Source of the DNA: an uncultured Bacteroidota bacterium
GTDB lineage: Bacteria; Bacteroidota; Bacteroidia; Chitinophagales; Chitinophagaceae
NCBI GenBank assembly: GCA_903839875.1
Contig: CAIMDZ010000039.1
Location: forward strand, 16,275 to 80,274
DNA: 64,000 bases
Direction: 5' to 3'
Shown: positions 55,226 through 64,000 of the stretch, in pieces
Numbering within the stretch: the stretch's first letter is position 1
How the letters are laid out: every line of letters begins with the position of its first letter
The notes under the pieces: generated by a model
Told to the model about the DNA's origin: nothing
Seen by the model: the letters and a program-made list of their open reading frames with translations, nothing else
Databases searched by the model: none
Program-made: the position numbers and the translations under genes

Positions 55226-56179
55226 ATGCATTTTGAAAAGCCTGTTTCGGTACAATGGATCGCTGATTTTACAGGAGCTAAATTGATTGGTAATAAAGAG
55301 CAGGAAGCCACAGGCATCAATGAAATACATAAAGTTACAAAGGGGGATATTTCCTTTGTTGATTTTGAAAAATACTACAATGCCTGCCTCAATTCGGCGG
55401 CAACCATAATTATTATAAATAAAGAAGTTCCTTGTCCTGAAGGAAAAACATTGCTTGTGATCAGTGACCCGTTTACAGCTTATGTGAGTATAGTTAAGCA
55501 TTTCCAGCCTTTTGAGCCTGCTACCAAAATGGTTAGTGACAGCGCTATAATTGGAAATGGTACACATATTCAACCCGGCGCTTTTATTGGCAATCACGTA
55601 AGGATCGGTGAGAATTGCCTGATCCATCCGAATGTTACTATTTATGACCAATGTGTAATTGGTAATAATGTGATCATTCATGCGGGATGTGTACTGGGCG
55701 CCGATGCTTTTTATTTCAAACGCCGCAAAGACCGCGAGGTTCAGTACGACAAGCTGGTAAGCTGCGGCAGGGTAATTATTGAAGATGACGTAGAAATAGG
55801 CGCGGGCACTACCATAGATAAAGGCGTGAGTGGAGACACCATTATAGGCAAGGGCACCAAGCTGGATAATCATATCCACATTGGGCATGGCGCAGTAATA
55901 GGCAGGAATTGCCTTTTTGCCGCCCAGGTAGGCATAGGTGGAAAAGCTATTATTGAGGATGAGGTGATTTTATGGGGTCAGGTGGGTGTGAGCAAAGACC
56001 TTACCATCGGCAAAGGAGCAGTAGTATATGCGCAAAGCGGTGTACCGGCAAGCCTTGAAGGTGGTAAAGTATATTTCGGATCACCTGCTGAAGATGCAAA
56101 AACCAAGATGCGCGAACTGTCGTGGGTGAAACGGATACCGGAGATATGGGATCTTTTAACGAAGAGAGAGAAAGTTTAA
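55226..56179 (+). CDS. lpxD: UDP-3-O-acylglucosamine N-acyltransferase LpxD
   Basis: LpxD adds the second 3-hydroxyacyl chain to UDP-3-O-acyl-GlcN in lipid A synthesis. The first 95 residues are the uridine-binding domain; from about 100 a left-handed beta-helix of hexapeptide repeats follows ([47 protein letters not shown]). The catalytic His is in [13 protein letters not shown]. The length of 317 aa is slightly short, so it may be one of the LpxD-like paralogues common in Bacteroidota. It could act in other N-acylation reactions. Confidence 0.88.
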   Translation: MHFEKPVSVQWIADFTGAKLIGNKEQEATGINEIHKVTKGDISFVDFEKYYNACLNSAATIIIINKEVPCPEGKTLLVISDPFTAYVSIVKHFQPFEPATKMVSDSAIIGNGTHIQPGAFIGNHVRIGENCLIHPNVTIYDQCVIGNNVIIHAGCVLGADAFYFKRRKDREVQYDKLVSCGRVIIEDDVEIGAGTTIDKGVSGDTIIGKGTKLDNHIHIGHGAVIGRNCLFAAQVGIGGKAIIEDEVILWGQVGVSKDLTIGKGAVVYAQSGVPASLEGGKVYFGSPAEDAKTKMRELSWVKRIPEIWDLLTKREKV

Positions 56180-56184
56180 AACTA

Positions 56185-56235
56185 TGCTTCACGCGGTATA
56201 GATTTGTGCAAAAAAGTTTCACGCAAAGACGCAAT
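56185..56235. repeat. Inverted short relative of the 155-bp direct repeat
   Basis: GCTTCACGCGGTATAGATTT then AGTTTCACGCAAAGACGCAA, the reverse complement of the CTTTGCGTGAA...TTGCAC...CCGCGCGAAG end of the repeats at 15149 and 17443. Confidence 0.65.
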
Positions 56236-56327
56236 TAGTTGTCATTTAACAGTATCCTGATTACGTTTTTAAGCTCGCAAAACACGAATTTAATGAACAT
56301 GTTTACTCCGACCACAATATAAGTACC

Positions 56328-56885
56328 TTGGTATCAATAACTATAGACAACGATATTTTGCTACGTACGTATGAGGTCAGCGATGCTGAGGACTTATTTT
56401 ATGCTGTTGATCATGCCAGAAACCATCTGCATCCCTGGCTCAACTGGGTAGATAATACATTAAGGCCAGAACAATCACTGGAATTCATTCAACGGTCAAT
56501 TCATCAATTGGAAGCCCAGGAAGCGCTGGCTTTAGGCATTTTTTTTAAAACCGAATTGATTGGAGGCATAGGTATGGATAACTGGAACCAGGCCACAAAA
56601 AGAGCCCAGGTAGGTTACTGGATAATAAAGGAATTTGAGGGGAAAGGAATAATTAATAAATGCCTGCTAAAATTCATTGACTTCCTTTTTGATAAAACAG
56701 GCCTGAATAAAATTGAGATACATTTTGTAACTGCAAATAAACGAAGTGCAAAAGTAGCCCAGCGCCTGGGTTTCAAAACAGAAGGTATCATCCGCCAGAG
56801 TATCATCAGAAATGGCATGTCCGAGGACCTGGTTATTTCCGGGTTGCTGAAAAGTGAATGGGCAACCAAACAGCAATCTGAATAA
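56328..56885 (+). CDS. GNAT family N-acetyltransferase (RimJ/RimL-like)
   Basis: A 185-aa GNAT of the RimJ/RimL type. It shows LLRTYEVSDAEDLFYAVDHARNHLHPWLNWVD at the N-terminus, a beta-strand LGIFFKTELIGGIGMDNWNQA, a motif A region (YWIIKEFEGKGIINKCLLKFIDFLFDK) and motif B (IEIHFVTANKRSAKVAQRLGFKTEGIIRQSI). These enzymes acetylate alpha-amino groups of ribosomal proteins or small amines. The tracked start is TTG at 56328; no better ATG is near. Isolated between lpxD and an NHL gene. Confidence 0.85.
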   Translation: MVSITIDNDILLRTYEVSDAEDLFYAVDHARNHLHPWLNWVDNTLRPEQSLEFIQRSIHQLEAQEALALGIFFKTELIGGIGMDNWNQATKRAQVGYWIIKEFEGKGIINKCLLKFIDFLFDKTGLNKIEIHFVTANKRSAKVAQRLGFKTEGIIRQSIIRNGMSEDLVISGLLKSEWATKQQSE

Positions 56886-57080
56886 AATTATTTGTCATTT
56901 ATACATACTTACAGCCGTTTAAAAACTTTTCCGACCGATTGAAAACTCTTTTTGTTTGCTTATATTCTTTTGTTTATATTACATCTTCACTCAGCTTGAA
57001 ATTGCCTAATTATTTTTTTAAACTCCTAACAATCAACGATTATTTTACGCCTATAATGTTAACTCTTAAACAATGAAATT

Positions 57081-59429
57081 ATGAAAAGCAAGGTTACTGT
57101 TGCCCTTTTTATTATTTGTCTCGTTGGTATTTTAGCTCCTTCAGGTGCACAGATAATTACCACATTTGCCGGTAATAATACTTATACCTATGGCGGCGAT
57201 GGCGGCCCGGCAAGTGTTGCCAGGATGAATCGTCCATACGGAGTTGCCATAGACCCAACCGGGAATGTATACATAGCAGATGCAAGCAACAACCGCATCA
57301 GGATGGTGAGCCTTTCCGGCATTATTACCACATTTGCAGGTAATGGTTTCATCGGGTATAGCGGCGATGGTGGTCCTGCCACTGCTGCCAGCTTAAAATA
57401 CCCTATGGGAGTAGCAGCAGATGCTTCAGGTAATGTTTTTGTAGCAGATTATTCCAATAACTGCATCCGTAAAATTAATTCAGCCGGTATTATTACAACG
57501 CTTGCCGGCACAACGGTTGCCGGCTATTCCGGAGATGGATTGGCAGCTACATTGGCAAAATTAAATCAACCATCAGGTGTTGCAGTTGATGGATCAGGTA
57601 ATGTTTTTATTGCCGACCAGGCAAACGAACGAATCAGGATGATCAATTCATCCGGCATTATCTCCACTATAGCCGGCAATGGTATCGCTGGTTTTACCGG
57701 TGATGGTGGCGTTGCAACAGCGGGACGCCTGAATATGCCTACCGGTGTGGCTGTTGACGGGTCGGGTAATATTATTATTGCCGACCAGATGAACGGACGT
57801 ATCAGGAAAGTGAATACATCAGGAATGATCTCTACTATAGGCGGAAGTTCGACATTGGGTTATAGTGGCGATGGAGGACCGGCAACTTCTGCCGAATTGT
57901 ATCAGCCAACAGGTGTCAGCTTTGATGCTGCAGGCAATATTTATATTGCAGATATGGTTAACAACCGTATCCGAAAGATCAATACCGCGGGGATCATATC
58001 AACCAATACAGGAACAGGAGCACCGGGTTTTAGCGGTGATGGTGGCCCATCTATAGTAGCACAGATATACAATGGCTATGGCGTTGCAGCTGATATTTCA
58101 GGCAATATCTATATTGCAGATCTGAACAATAACCGTATCCGCAAAGTAAATACCTCCGGCATAATAAGCACCCTTGCCGGTAGTGGAGTTGCAGGTTTTG
58201 GTGATGGTGGCCCGGCCACAGCTGCAGTACTCAGCGGCCCACAGGATATGGCAATAGATGCTGCCGGCAATGTTTTTATTGCCGACCGTGATAACAACCG
58301 GATCAGGAAGGTTAATACCTCGGGTATTATAACCACAGTTGCCGGAAACGGGTTGGTCGGATTCAGCGGCGATGGTGGTCCTGCTACAAACGCTTCCTTT
58401 TTTAACCCTGCCGGAGTAGCAGTTGATGGCGCAGGTAATCTATATATTACCGATTGTTCAAATGCCCGGCTCCGCAAAGTAAATACTTCGGGAATAATCA
58501 CCACCATTGCGGGAAATGGCTCCCCTGCAGTCGGCACAATGGGCGATGGCGGACAGGCTACCAACGCACAGTTAGCAGCGCCTCAGACTGTGGTGCTGGA
58601 TGCCTCAGGCAATATTTTTATTTCCGACGCAAACAACCTTGTAAGGAAAATTAATACATCGGGTATTATTAATACTATTTGCGGAACACATGGTGTTATA
58701 GGATATACCGGTGATGGCGGACCCGCCAGCGCAGCTCTTTTAAGCAATATCGTAGTTGGTTTGGCGTTCGATGTTGCAGGGAACCTGTATGTTGACGATG
58801 GCGGAAACCATGTAATCAGGAAAATTAATACTTCCGGTATTATCAGCACTATTGCAGGAAACGGAACAGCCGGAGGTATAGGTGATGGTAGCCCAGCAAC
58901 CGCGGCAGAGTTAAATATACCTATAGGAGTAGACGCTGATGCTGCCGGTAATATTTATATCACCGATGAATTGACCCATACCAGCCGCATGGTAAATACC
59001 TCAGGCATTATATATAGAATTGGCGGAAATGGCATCCCGGGCTATAGTGGCGATTGGGGGCCTGCAACTGCGGGTTCAATGAATTATCCTTCGTGCAATA
59101 GGGTAGATGCTATGGGTAATCTTTATATATCCGACAGGCTCAACAACGTAATAAGAAGGATAAGTGCCGGACCAATCGCACTTGCTGTCAATAATGTGTA
59201 TGGAGAACGGGGGGACCTGAAAGTATTTCCCAATCCCACAAACGGAAATGTGACCATAGCCTGTAAAGAAAAAGTGGCCTTTATTACCATCACCAATATG
59301 TCAGGCGCCAGGGTATATACCAATGCTTTTAATGAGGAACAAGTGAATCTGAATATTTCTTCCTTACCGGCAGGTATGTACTTTATAAAAGTGAATGATC
59401 ATTACATTCAGAAGGTAGTGAAGGAATGA
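57081..59429 (+). CDS. NHL-repeat protein with T9SS type A sorting domain
   Basis: A 782-aa secreted protein. After a signal peptide (VALFIICLVGILAPSGAQ), about 12 NHL repeats of roughly 57 residues follow, with recurring motifs like GYSGDGGPAT, GVAVDGSGNVFIADQ and NNRIRKVNTSGII. These form one or two beta-propellers. The C-terminal 75 residues are a T9SS sorting domain (LKVFPNPTNGNVTIACKEKVAFITITNMSG, SSLPAGMYFIKVNDHYIQKVVKE). NHL propellers bind proteins or other ligands. No enzyme active site is seen. Confidence 0.9.
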   Translation: MKSKVTVALFIICLVGILAPSGAQIITTFAGNNTYTYGGDGGPASVARMNRPYGVAIDPTGNVYIADASNNRIRMVSLSGIITTFAGNGFIGYSGDGGPATAASLKYPMGVAADASGNVFVADYSNNCIRKINSAGIITTLAGTTVAGYSGDGLAATLAKLNQPSGVAVDGSGNVFIADQANERIRMINSSGIISTIAGNGIAGFTGDGGVATAGRLNMPTGVAVDGSGNIIIADQMNGRIRKVNTSGMISTIGGSSTLGYSGDGGPATSAELYQPTGVSFDAAGNIYIADMVNNRIRKINTAGIISTNTGTGAPGFSGDGGPSIVAQIYNGYGVAADISGNIYIADLNNNRIRKVNTSGIISTLAGSGVAGFGDGGPATAAVLSGPQDMAIDAAGNVFIADRDNNRIRKVNTSGIITTVAGNGLVGFSGDGGPATNASFFNPAGVAVDGAGNLYITDCSNARLRKVNTSGIITTIAGNGSPAVGTMGDGGQATNAQLAAPQTVVLDASGNIFISDANNLVRKINTSGIINTICGTHGVIGYTGDGGPASAALLSNIVVGLAFDVAGNLYVDDGGNHVIRKINTSGIISTIAGNGTAGGIGDGSPATAAELNIPIGVDADAAGNIYITDELTHTSRMVNTSGIIYRIGGNGIPGYSGDWGPATAGSMNYPSCNRVDAMGNLYISDRLNNVIRRISAGPIALAVNNVYGERGDLKVFPNPTNGNVTIACKEKVAFITITNMSGARVYTNAFNEEQVNLNISSLPAGMYFIKVNDHYIQKVVKE

Positions 59430-59477
59430 TGAGGTTTTATTAACTACTGCATATAGTCAATTTATTGGTTATTAATT

Positions 59478-59510
59478 GTACCCGGGTTCGGCCCGGGTAC
59501 TGTATTTTAA
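59478..59510 (+). terminator. Rho-independent terminator
   Basis: GTACCCGGG and CCCGGGTAC form a perfect 9-bp stem with loop TTCGG, followed by TGTATTTT, after the NHL-repeat gene. Confidence 0.75.
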
Positions 59511-59651
59511 CAGCCATCGAAATTGAAGGTGAACCGGCAGTCCTGGTTGAAAAAGATCACATAATGTTTAGCGATTTCAACAGACAGAAATGCAGAGTTA
59601 GTTTTATTGGAGAGGAGATAATAGGGGGAAAGAAAAATAAAAGCTCATTTA

Positions 59652-59927
59652 TCAGTTTATCCATGGCCCCTGAAACGTTAGCCACTTGTAAATAATTAGA
59701 CCCAAAAGGGCAAGGGCGACTATTAACGAGATCAAAAAATCGTGGGCAATGTGGCTTGGTGGCACTACTTCCCGGCCAACTTCGTCGAACTGAACCGGTC
59801 GTGAACTGCGGTTAATAACATTGATTATTTGCAGCAATCCAAAGGTTATGGACCCGACCGCCATAATTATTATCATTATGAAACCAGCCATAATTGGCAA
59901 ACCCAGTGATGCCTGTAACAGAATCAT
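59652..59927 (-). CDS. Hypothetical small membrane protein
   Basis: A 91-aa protein with two hydrophobic segments: LGLPIMAGFIMIIIMAVGSITFGLL and DFLISLIVALALLGLIIYKWL, joined by a charged loop with PVQFDEVGREVVPPS. It is convergent with the NHL gene and divergent from the gamma-synthase gene. It is probably a real gene, though the family is unknown. Confidence 0.55.
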   Translation of the reverse strand: MILLQASLGLPIMAGFIMIIIMAVGSITFGLLQIINVINRSSRPVQFDEVGREVVPPSHIAHDFLISLIVALALLGLIIYKWLTFQGPWIN

Positions 59928-60043
59928 ACATAAGTTTTTGCAAAAATAGCAGTTATAGCAGAAAGTATGCAGGGTTCCAGGTAATTGAACTAAATGGGTT
60001 TTACTGTTTTATTCTACCTTTGCAGCCGCATAACGAAAATCAA

Positions 60044-61198
60044 ATGGCAGATAAAAATTACAAGCTCGGTACCAAACTGATACATGCAGGCGTTCATCCT
60101 GATCCTACTACCGGCGCAATAATGACGCCTATTTACCAGACAAGCACCTATGTGCAGGCCGGGCCGGGCGACCATAAAGGATATGAATATGCACGTACCC
60201 AAAACCCTACACGTACAGTGTTGCAGAATGCACTGGCGGCTATAGAGAACGGGAAGTATGGCCTGTGTTTCGGAAGTGGCATGGCTGCAACAGATGCGGT
60301 TATCAAGTTATTGGTTCCCGGAGACGAGGTGATCGTTTCGAACGACCTTTATGGCGGCACCTATCGTATCATGACCAAGGTTTTTGCTAATTATGGCATT
60401 AAGTTCCATTTTATTGGCATGCACGATGTGCACAACATAAGCAGGCACATCAACGACAAAACCAAAATGGTATGGATTGAAACACCTACCAACCCCCTGC
60501 TGAATGTAATAGATATAGCCGGCGCAGCTGCCATCACCAAAAAGCACAACCTGACCTTAGTATGCGATAATACATTTGCCTCGCCCTACCTGCAAACCCC
60601 ACTCGACCTAGGTGCAGATATAGTGCTGCACTCTGCTACCAAGTACCTGGGCGGCCACAGCGACGTGGTACATGGCGCACTTATAATGAATGATGCCGGA
60701 CTGGAAGAACGCCTTCGTTTTATTCAGAACAGTTGCGGCGCAGTACCCGGCCCGCACGACTGTTGGCTGGTGCTCAGGGGTATTAAGACACTGCATGTGC
60801 GTATGCAGCGGCACTGTGAGAATGGGAAAACTATTGCGCATTACCTGCGCTCACACCCTAAAGTTGGAAAGGTGCTTTGGGTAGGTTTTGAAGACCATCC
60901 AAATCATGACATAGCTAAAAGGCAGATGCGCGGCTTTGGCGGTATGATCTCCTTCACGCTCAAAAACGATAATATAGAGGATGCCTTAGCAGTGCTGAAG
61001 AAAACACAACTTTTCTCACTTGCCGAATCACTGGGCGGTGTAGAATCGCTTATTGGTCATCCGGCTACTATGACGCATGGCTCAATTCCACGCGAACAAC
61101 GGATAGCCAACGGACTTGGAGATTCTTTGATCAGGCTAAGTGTAGGAATTGAAGATGTGGATGATTTGATAGAGGATCTGAAGCAGGCTATTGGGTAA
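60044..61198 (+). CDS. Cystathionine gamma-synthase/lyase family PLP enzyme
   Basis: The ATG at 60044 gives 384 aa: KLGTKLIHAGVHPDPTTGAIMTPIYQTSTYVQ and YEYARTQNPTRTVLQNALAAIENGKYGLCFGSGMAA, then the PLP lysine in SATKYLGGHSDVVHG and the C-terminal SLAESLGGVESLIGHPATMTHGSIP. This is the Cys/Met-metabolism family. gamma-Synthase (metB, methionine synthesis) and gamma-lyase (cysteine synthesis from cystathionine) cannot be separated here. The tracked extension from 59894 overlaps the membrane-protein gene and is rejected. Confidence 0.9.
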   Translation: MADKNYKLGTKLIHAGVHPDPTTGAIMTPIYQTSTYVQAGPGDHKGYEYARTQNPTRTVLQNALAAIENGKYGLCFGSGMAATDAVIKLLVPGDEVIVSNDLYGGTYRIMTKVFANYGIKFHFIGMHDVHNISRHINDKTKMVWIETPTNPLLNVIDIAGAAAITKKHNLTLVCDNTFASPYLQTPLDLGADIVLHSATKYLGGHSDVVHGALIMNDAGLEERLRFIQNSCGAVPGPHDCWLVLRGIKTLHVRMQRHCENGKTIAHYLRSHPKVGKVLWVGFEDHPNHDIAKRQMRGFGGMISFTLKNDNIEDALAVLKKTQLFSLAESLGGVESLIGHPATMTHGSIPREQRIANGLGDSLIRLSVGIEDVDDLIEDLKQAIG

Positions 61199-61252
61199 AA
61201 AAACCAGGCCCTTTACATGGGCGTATTTTAATTGTGTGGTTTGTTGTGTGTT

Positions 61253-61289
61253 AGATTTGGCAACTCTTTTGAAAAGAGTTGTCAAATCT
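61253..61289. repeat. Long stem dyad downstream of the PLP enzyme gene
   Basis: AGATTTGGCAACTCTTTT and AAAAGAGTTGTCAAATCT form an 18-bp stem (one mismatch) with a one-base loop. It is a common intergenic dyad type in this phylum and could act as a terminator. Confidence 0.7.
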
Positions 61290-61301
61290 GAGTAGCGTAC
61301 G

Positions 61302-61475
61302 TTTTCCCCATTGTTGGTGTTCCTTAGGCTGACTGAGAACTAAAAAATGAACACATTAGCATTTTGTGGTTCTCAATATGCTTGCTTGTAATCGTTTTAA
61401 AATGGTTCGTTAAAATCAATTTAGCATAGGTTCGAGTTCTAAGTCAGCCTAAGGAACACTAACAACTGCGGAAAA
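61302..61475. mobile_element. MITE-like element with about 40-bp terminal inverted repeats
   Basis: The left arm contains TTGTTGGTGTTCCTTAGGCT and the right arm AGCCTAAGGAACACTAACAA. They are inverted relatives with few mismatches over about 40 bp, enclosing about 90 bp without coding capacity. No transposase is inside. The length of about 170 bp suits a MITE. Confidence 0.75.
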
Positions 61476-61733
61476 TGTTACGAATAGTTCATTATGTGAA
61501 ACCCCAGGGAGTTCGTGTAGATACGAAAGACGGTACTTCCTAAATCGTGTTGGCAAGTGAACGATACAATCCTTTACTGTAGCGTGTTTTCGTTGATTAT
61601 GTAGTGTGAATAAGTGGATAACTATTCAGTGTTTTCGGGTGTTCGAGCATGATTTTTGCGGTATATTCGGTATAAAACCTGATAAAAATGCGCCAACGGT
61701 TTGAGCAACAAATAAGTATTGGAGGGATTGCAT

Positions 61734-63828
61734 TTAACCCACATTGCGTACTAACCAGATAATCCAAGGTCATTATCAGGTAGTTGTGTCTTTCGAATTT
61801 CGGCAGGGGGGACTACAAATTTTTTCCGGGTGAACGGTACAGGTTTATACCCGAGGGCTTTGTAAATGCACTTGACCTCATCCGTTGGTTCACTGCATTG
61901 GCGGATGATTATTTGTTCATACCGGTCGTTTTTCATGGTTGTTGTTACTGCCTTTTGTGTATTCATTGTCCTGACAGTATCGCGCCATTCATTATTAATA
62001 CCCTTTTGTTTTAGCTGGTGGCGGATCGTGTTTACCACCCAATATGCCAGCAAGCCCAAATGAAGATGAGCCATGGATGCAGCATCCGTTTTGTGGAAAA
62101 TCGGGCGCAGGTCAAGGTCTGTTTTGAGCACTCTGAAGGTATATTCTATTTCCCTGATCGTATTGTAAATGGTCCACTGGGTATGTTCGTCCTTTTCATT
62201 GAGGTTTGTACGCAACAGGTAGGTGCCTTCCTGTTTGTCAGTTTCCTTTTTCTCCCAGGTCAGGTCCACAACTGTCTCTTTAGAATCGTCCTTAACACAG
62301 ATGTCGTAGTGCTTGTGGGTGCTTGGGTAATTGGCTTTAAGTCGTCCTATCCGTTCCCATACTTTTGATAGTTTTTTTATCCCGCTTTTTTTATCCAGAC
62401 TGTCCTTGATCTGTTTGAGGCCTTCCTCAAAACGATCTGCAAAACGGTTATTCATGCTGCTTTCTTTGAGCGCTTTGGCATGGCTGTGTACCTGCAGATA
62501 GTTGTCGGTGCAACCTTCAACGGTTACTTTGCGAAGGGTAATGGGTTGTTCTTTGTTGTCCCGCACTACAACAGGAGATTGGTTGGTATCGGCTTTATAA
62601 TTTTTGAGTTTTGACCGCGATACACAGATGTAGCCATAGCCACTATCCCGCAGCAGCCTGATATTATCTTCAGTAGCGATGCCTGCATCCAATACCACCA
62701 CCGGCTTGCGGCCGTTGGCAGATGTTCTCAGGCTCATCTGTTTTATTATATGCTCCAGGGTCGTACTGTCTGCCGTGTTGCCTTCGTATATGTTGGAGTA
62801 TTTAAGAAAGCCTTCCGTATTGACTACAACGCCCAGTACCACAAGTTTCGCATCCTTACGTTTTTCTTTGCTTCTGCCAAAACGGGCGATATTGCTATTG
62901 GACATCCGCCCTTCAAAATAAGTGTTGGTCAGATCATACAATATTATTTTATCGTCCAGATCAAATAACTCATTGGTACGGTTACTTAAATGCTTTTCCA
63001 GCTCATCCTTTACGCTGTACAATTGGTGACTGATGGCATATAAACGGTCTTTGTTTATCTTACTTTCAGGGTATCCGGTCAATTCGCAAATGGCAGAGTT
63101 CTCCCTTATCCACTGACTGGTCCGGAGTTCAGAGGCCGGATAGACTGCACGGCTTACAATATGGGTCATTGCCAGCCTGATCGTTTCCTCATCCCACTCC
63201 TGCTGACGTAAAAATCTGCTGATCTTTAGTTGCTCAACTGTCTGAAGGCAAAGCCATTCAGCTCCAACTTCACGTACCTGTTTATTCTTTAGGCTGTTTA
63301 CATCTACTACATGGTAGTCTTTTCCGGATGCAATATCCAGCCGCCGCTTTTCTGCTATATCTGCAAAGAATTTTTGCGCCAGACGCTCCACCAGATCTTC
63401 TGTCGGTGCAAACATAGTGAGCTTACCTGTTCTTTGCTCATCTACTAATTGTTCTATCCTTCTGGCAAGGGCTTGTTTCTGTTCGTAAAGCGGCAGTTCA
63501 TCTAATGCACCCAACTGAATGATCGTATAGTGGCGCACCGCATTCCCTGAACGATAACTTTCGCACAAACGGTAATAGTCCTTAGGCTTGCCTGTTGCTT
63601 TATTTACCTTGGATATACGCTTGAGAAACATCAAATCAAAAGTAGATACAGCGTGCCAACGCTAAAAGTATGCGGTTGGACTACAAATTACGGTCAAAAA
63701 ATAGCCCTTTTGACTATCAATAATATAGGTATTAATCTAAAATATATACGACAAAAATCCGTACCATTTTAACAACGTAACCCCGAATTTTTAACATATT
63801 GAAAAAATAAAAAAGCAATGTGGGTTAA
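61734..63828 (-). mobile_element. IS1634-family insertion sequence
   Basis: Terminal inverted repeats TTAACCCACATTGC (61734-61747) and GCAATGTGGGTTAA (63815-63828) bracket a single transposase gene. No target duplication is recognisable beside the ends; short flanks (CAT and GTATG) do not match. Confidence 0.85.
61751..63634 (-). CDS. IS1634 family transposase
   Basis: A 627-aa DDE transposase of the IS4-like IS1634 family: the N-terminal MMFLKRISKVNKATGKPKDYYRLCESYR, the first Asp in DKIILYDLTNTYFEG, the second in KPVVVLDAGIATEDN and a C-terminal block NTIREIEYTFRVLKTDLDLRPIFHKTDAASMAHLHLGLLAYWVV with the catalytic Glu. The ORF is complete, so the element may be active. The stop is 3 bp inside the left inverted repeat region. 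Confidence 0.93.
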   Translation of the reverse strand: MMFLKRISKVNKATGKPKDYYRLCESYRSGNAVRHYTIIQLGALDELPLYEQKQALARRIEQLVDEQRTGKLTMFAPTEDLVERLAQKFFADIAEKRRLDIASGKDYHVVDVNSLKNKQVREVGAEWLCLQTVEQLKISRFLRQQEWDEETIRLAMTHIVSRAVYPASELRTSQWIRENSAICELTGYPESKINKDRLYAISHQLYSVKDELEKHLSNRTNELFDLDDKIILYDLTNTYFEGRMSNSNIARFGRSKEKRKDAKLVVLGVVVNTEGFLKYSNIYEGNTADSTTLEHIIKQMSLRTSANGRKPVVVLDAGIATEDNIRLLRDSGYGYICVSRSKLKNYKADTNQSPVVVRDNKEQPITLRKVTVEGCTDNYLQVHSHAKALKESSMNNRFADRFEEGLKQIKDSLDKKSGIKKLSKVWERIGRLKANYPSTHKHYDICVKDDSKETVVDLTWEKKETDKQEGTYLLRTNLNEKDEHTQWTIYNTIREIEYTFRVLKTDLDLRPIFHKTDAASMAHLHLGLLAYWVVNTIRHQLKQKGINNEWRDTVRTMNTQKAVTTTMKNDRYEQIIIRQCSEPTDEVKCIYKALGYKPVPFTRKKFVVPPAEIRKTQLPDNDLGLSG

Positions 63829-63875
63829 GTATGAGTCATCCCGAAATAAAAAATAATTATGGGATATATTCACTT

Positions 63876-63919
63876 TTTCCTTGTTTGTCGGGGGGCATGC
63901 CCCCCGACAAACAAGGAAA
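63876..63919. repeat. 44-bp perfect palindrome
   Basis: Arms of 22 bp with no loop: CCTTGTTTGTCGGGGGGC reads back as GCCCCCCGACAAACAAGG, centred on CATG. It lies 48 bp right of the insertion sequence end. Confidence 0.8.
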
Positions 63920-64000
63920 GTTCTACATTCCTTGTTGCCAATTTCTCTGTATTCTTATTTAGGGCCTGCTGGTTAAGTCACGTTAATTTTTGCATATAAG

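Noticed and set aside
55211-55888. 225-aa minus-strand ORF
   Set aside because: It is the antisense shadow of lpxD, whose hexapeptide repeats explain the long open frame.
57150-59200. Regularly spaced repeats in the NHL region as a possible CRISPR or tandem-repeat array
   Set aside because: The period of about 170 bp is coding, with codon-level variation, and translates to NHL propeller motifs. It is not a spacer array.
59465-59695. 76-aa ORF after the NHL gene
   Set aside because: It starts within the terminator hairpin, has no recognisable motif and overlaps the convergent membrane-protein gene.
61425-61440. GGTTCGAGTTCT resembling a tRNA T-loop
   Set aside because: It is part of the MITE right arm. 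No acceptor, D or anticodon stems are present upstream.

Overview
The window looks like a chromosomal segment from a member of the Bacteroidota, most likely a Chitinophagaceae-like bacterium. The signs are type IX secretion (T9SS) C-terminal sorting domains on two proteins, SPase II lipoproteins with charged residues after the cysteine, a DUF5777 beta-barrel, a fused isobutyryl-CoA mutase of the kind common in this phylum, and promoters of the form TTTG-N19/20-TAnnTTTG. I saw no rRNA, tRNA or CRISPR array. The placement is from gene content only.

Layout. 0-8 kb: a secreted protein, a sigma-54 response regulator without a DNA-binding domain, pirin, a YjdI-type ferredoxin, a CoA pyrophosphatase, a ParE-type toxin-antitoxin pair, and icmF. 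8-14 kb: an intergenic repeat zone, then a five-gene redox cluster (YceI-like lipoprotein, carboxypeptidase-regulatory-like lipoprotein, ethylbenzene-dehydrogenase-like/cytochrome c protein, CX4CH cytochrome-like lipoprotein, DUF5777 barrel) with FNR/CRP-like sites upstream. 14.8-16.7 kb is a gene-poor repeat patch. 16.7-30.2 kb is strikingly polarised. Every gene left of about 24.35 kb (barrel protein, recX, mnmG, IS630 remnant, T9SS PA-domain protein, nadA) is on the minus strand. Every gene right of 25.15 kb (PpiD-like isomerase, MerR regulator, thioredoxin-like protein, hutH) is on the plus strand.

The 800-bp AT-rich gap at that switch holds a cluster of DnaA boxes and a G-rich tract. Two parS-like palindromes lie 4-5 kb away, in and upstream of mnmG. 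I interpret this as the probable chromosomal origin region, which is the main large-scale feature of the window.

30-46 kb: a TPR membrane protein, a glycosyltransferase, a membrane patatin, then an accessory patch (36-40 kb) of small or broken nuclease genes (DUF559, HNH N-terminus, PLD N-terminus, intact DUF1016/YhcG) embedded in repeats. The DUF1016 gene is flanked by an 82-bp direct repeat copied from the 3' end of the neighbouring nitrilase gene. Then come a GT39 transferase, dipeptide epimerase, murB and hicAB. 46-61 kb: mostly housekeeping genes (a large NtrY-like kinase, mazG, ubiX, nth, a class IV aminotransferase, lpxD, a GNAT, an NHL-repeat T9SS protein, and a cystathionine gamma-synthase/lyase). 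61-64 kb: a MITE-like element, a complete IS1634-family insertion sequence and a 44-bp perfect palindrome.

Dispersed non-coding repeats are abundant. One has inserted in frame into icmF. Another family (three copies) sits downstream of duplicated Bacteroidota-type promoters and may be an undescribed non-coding element.
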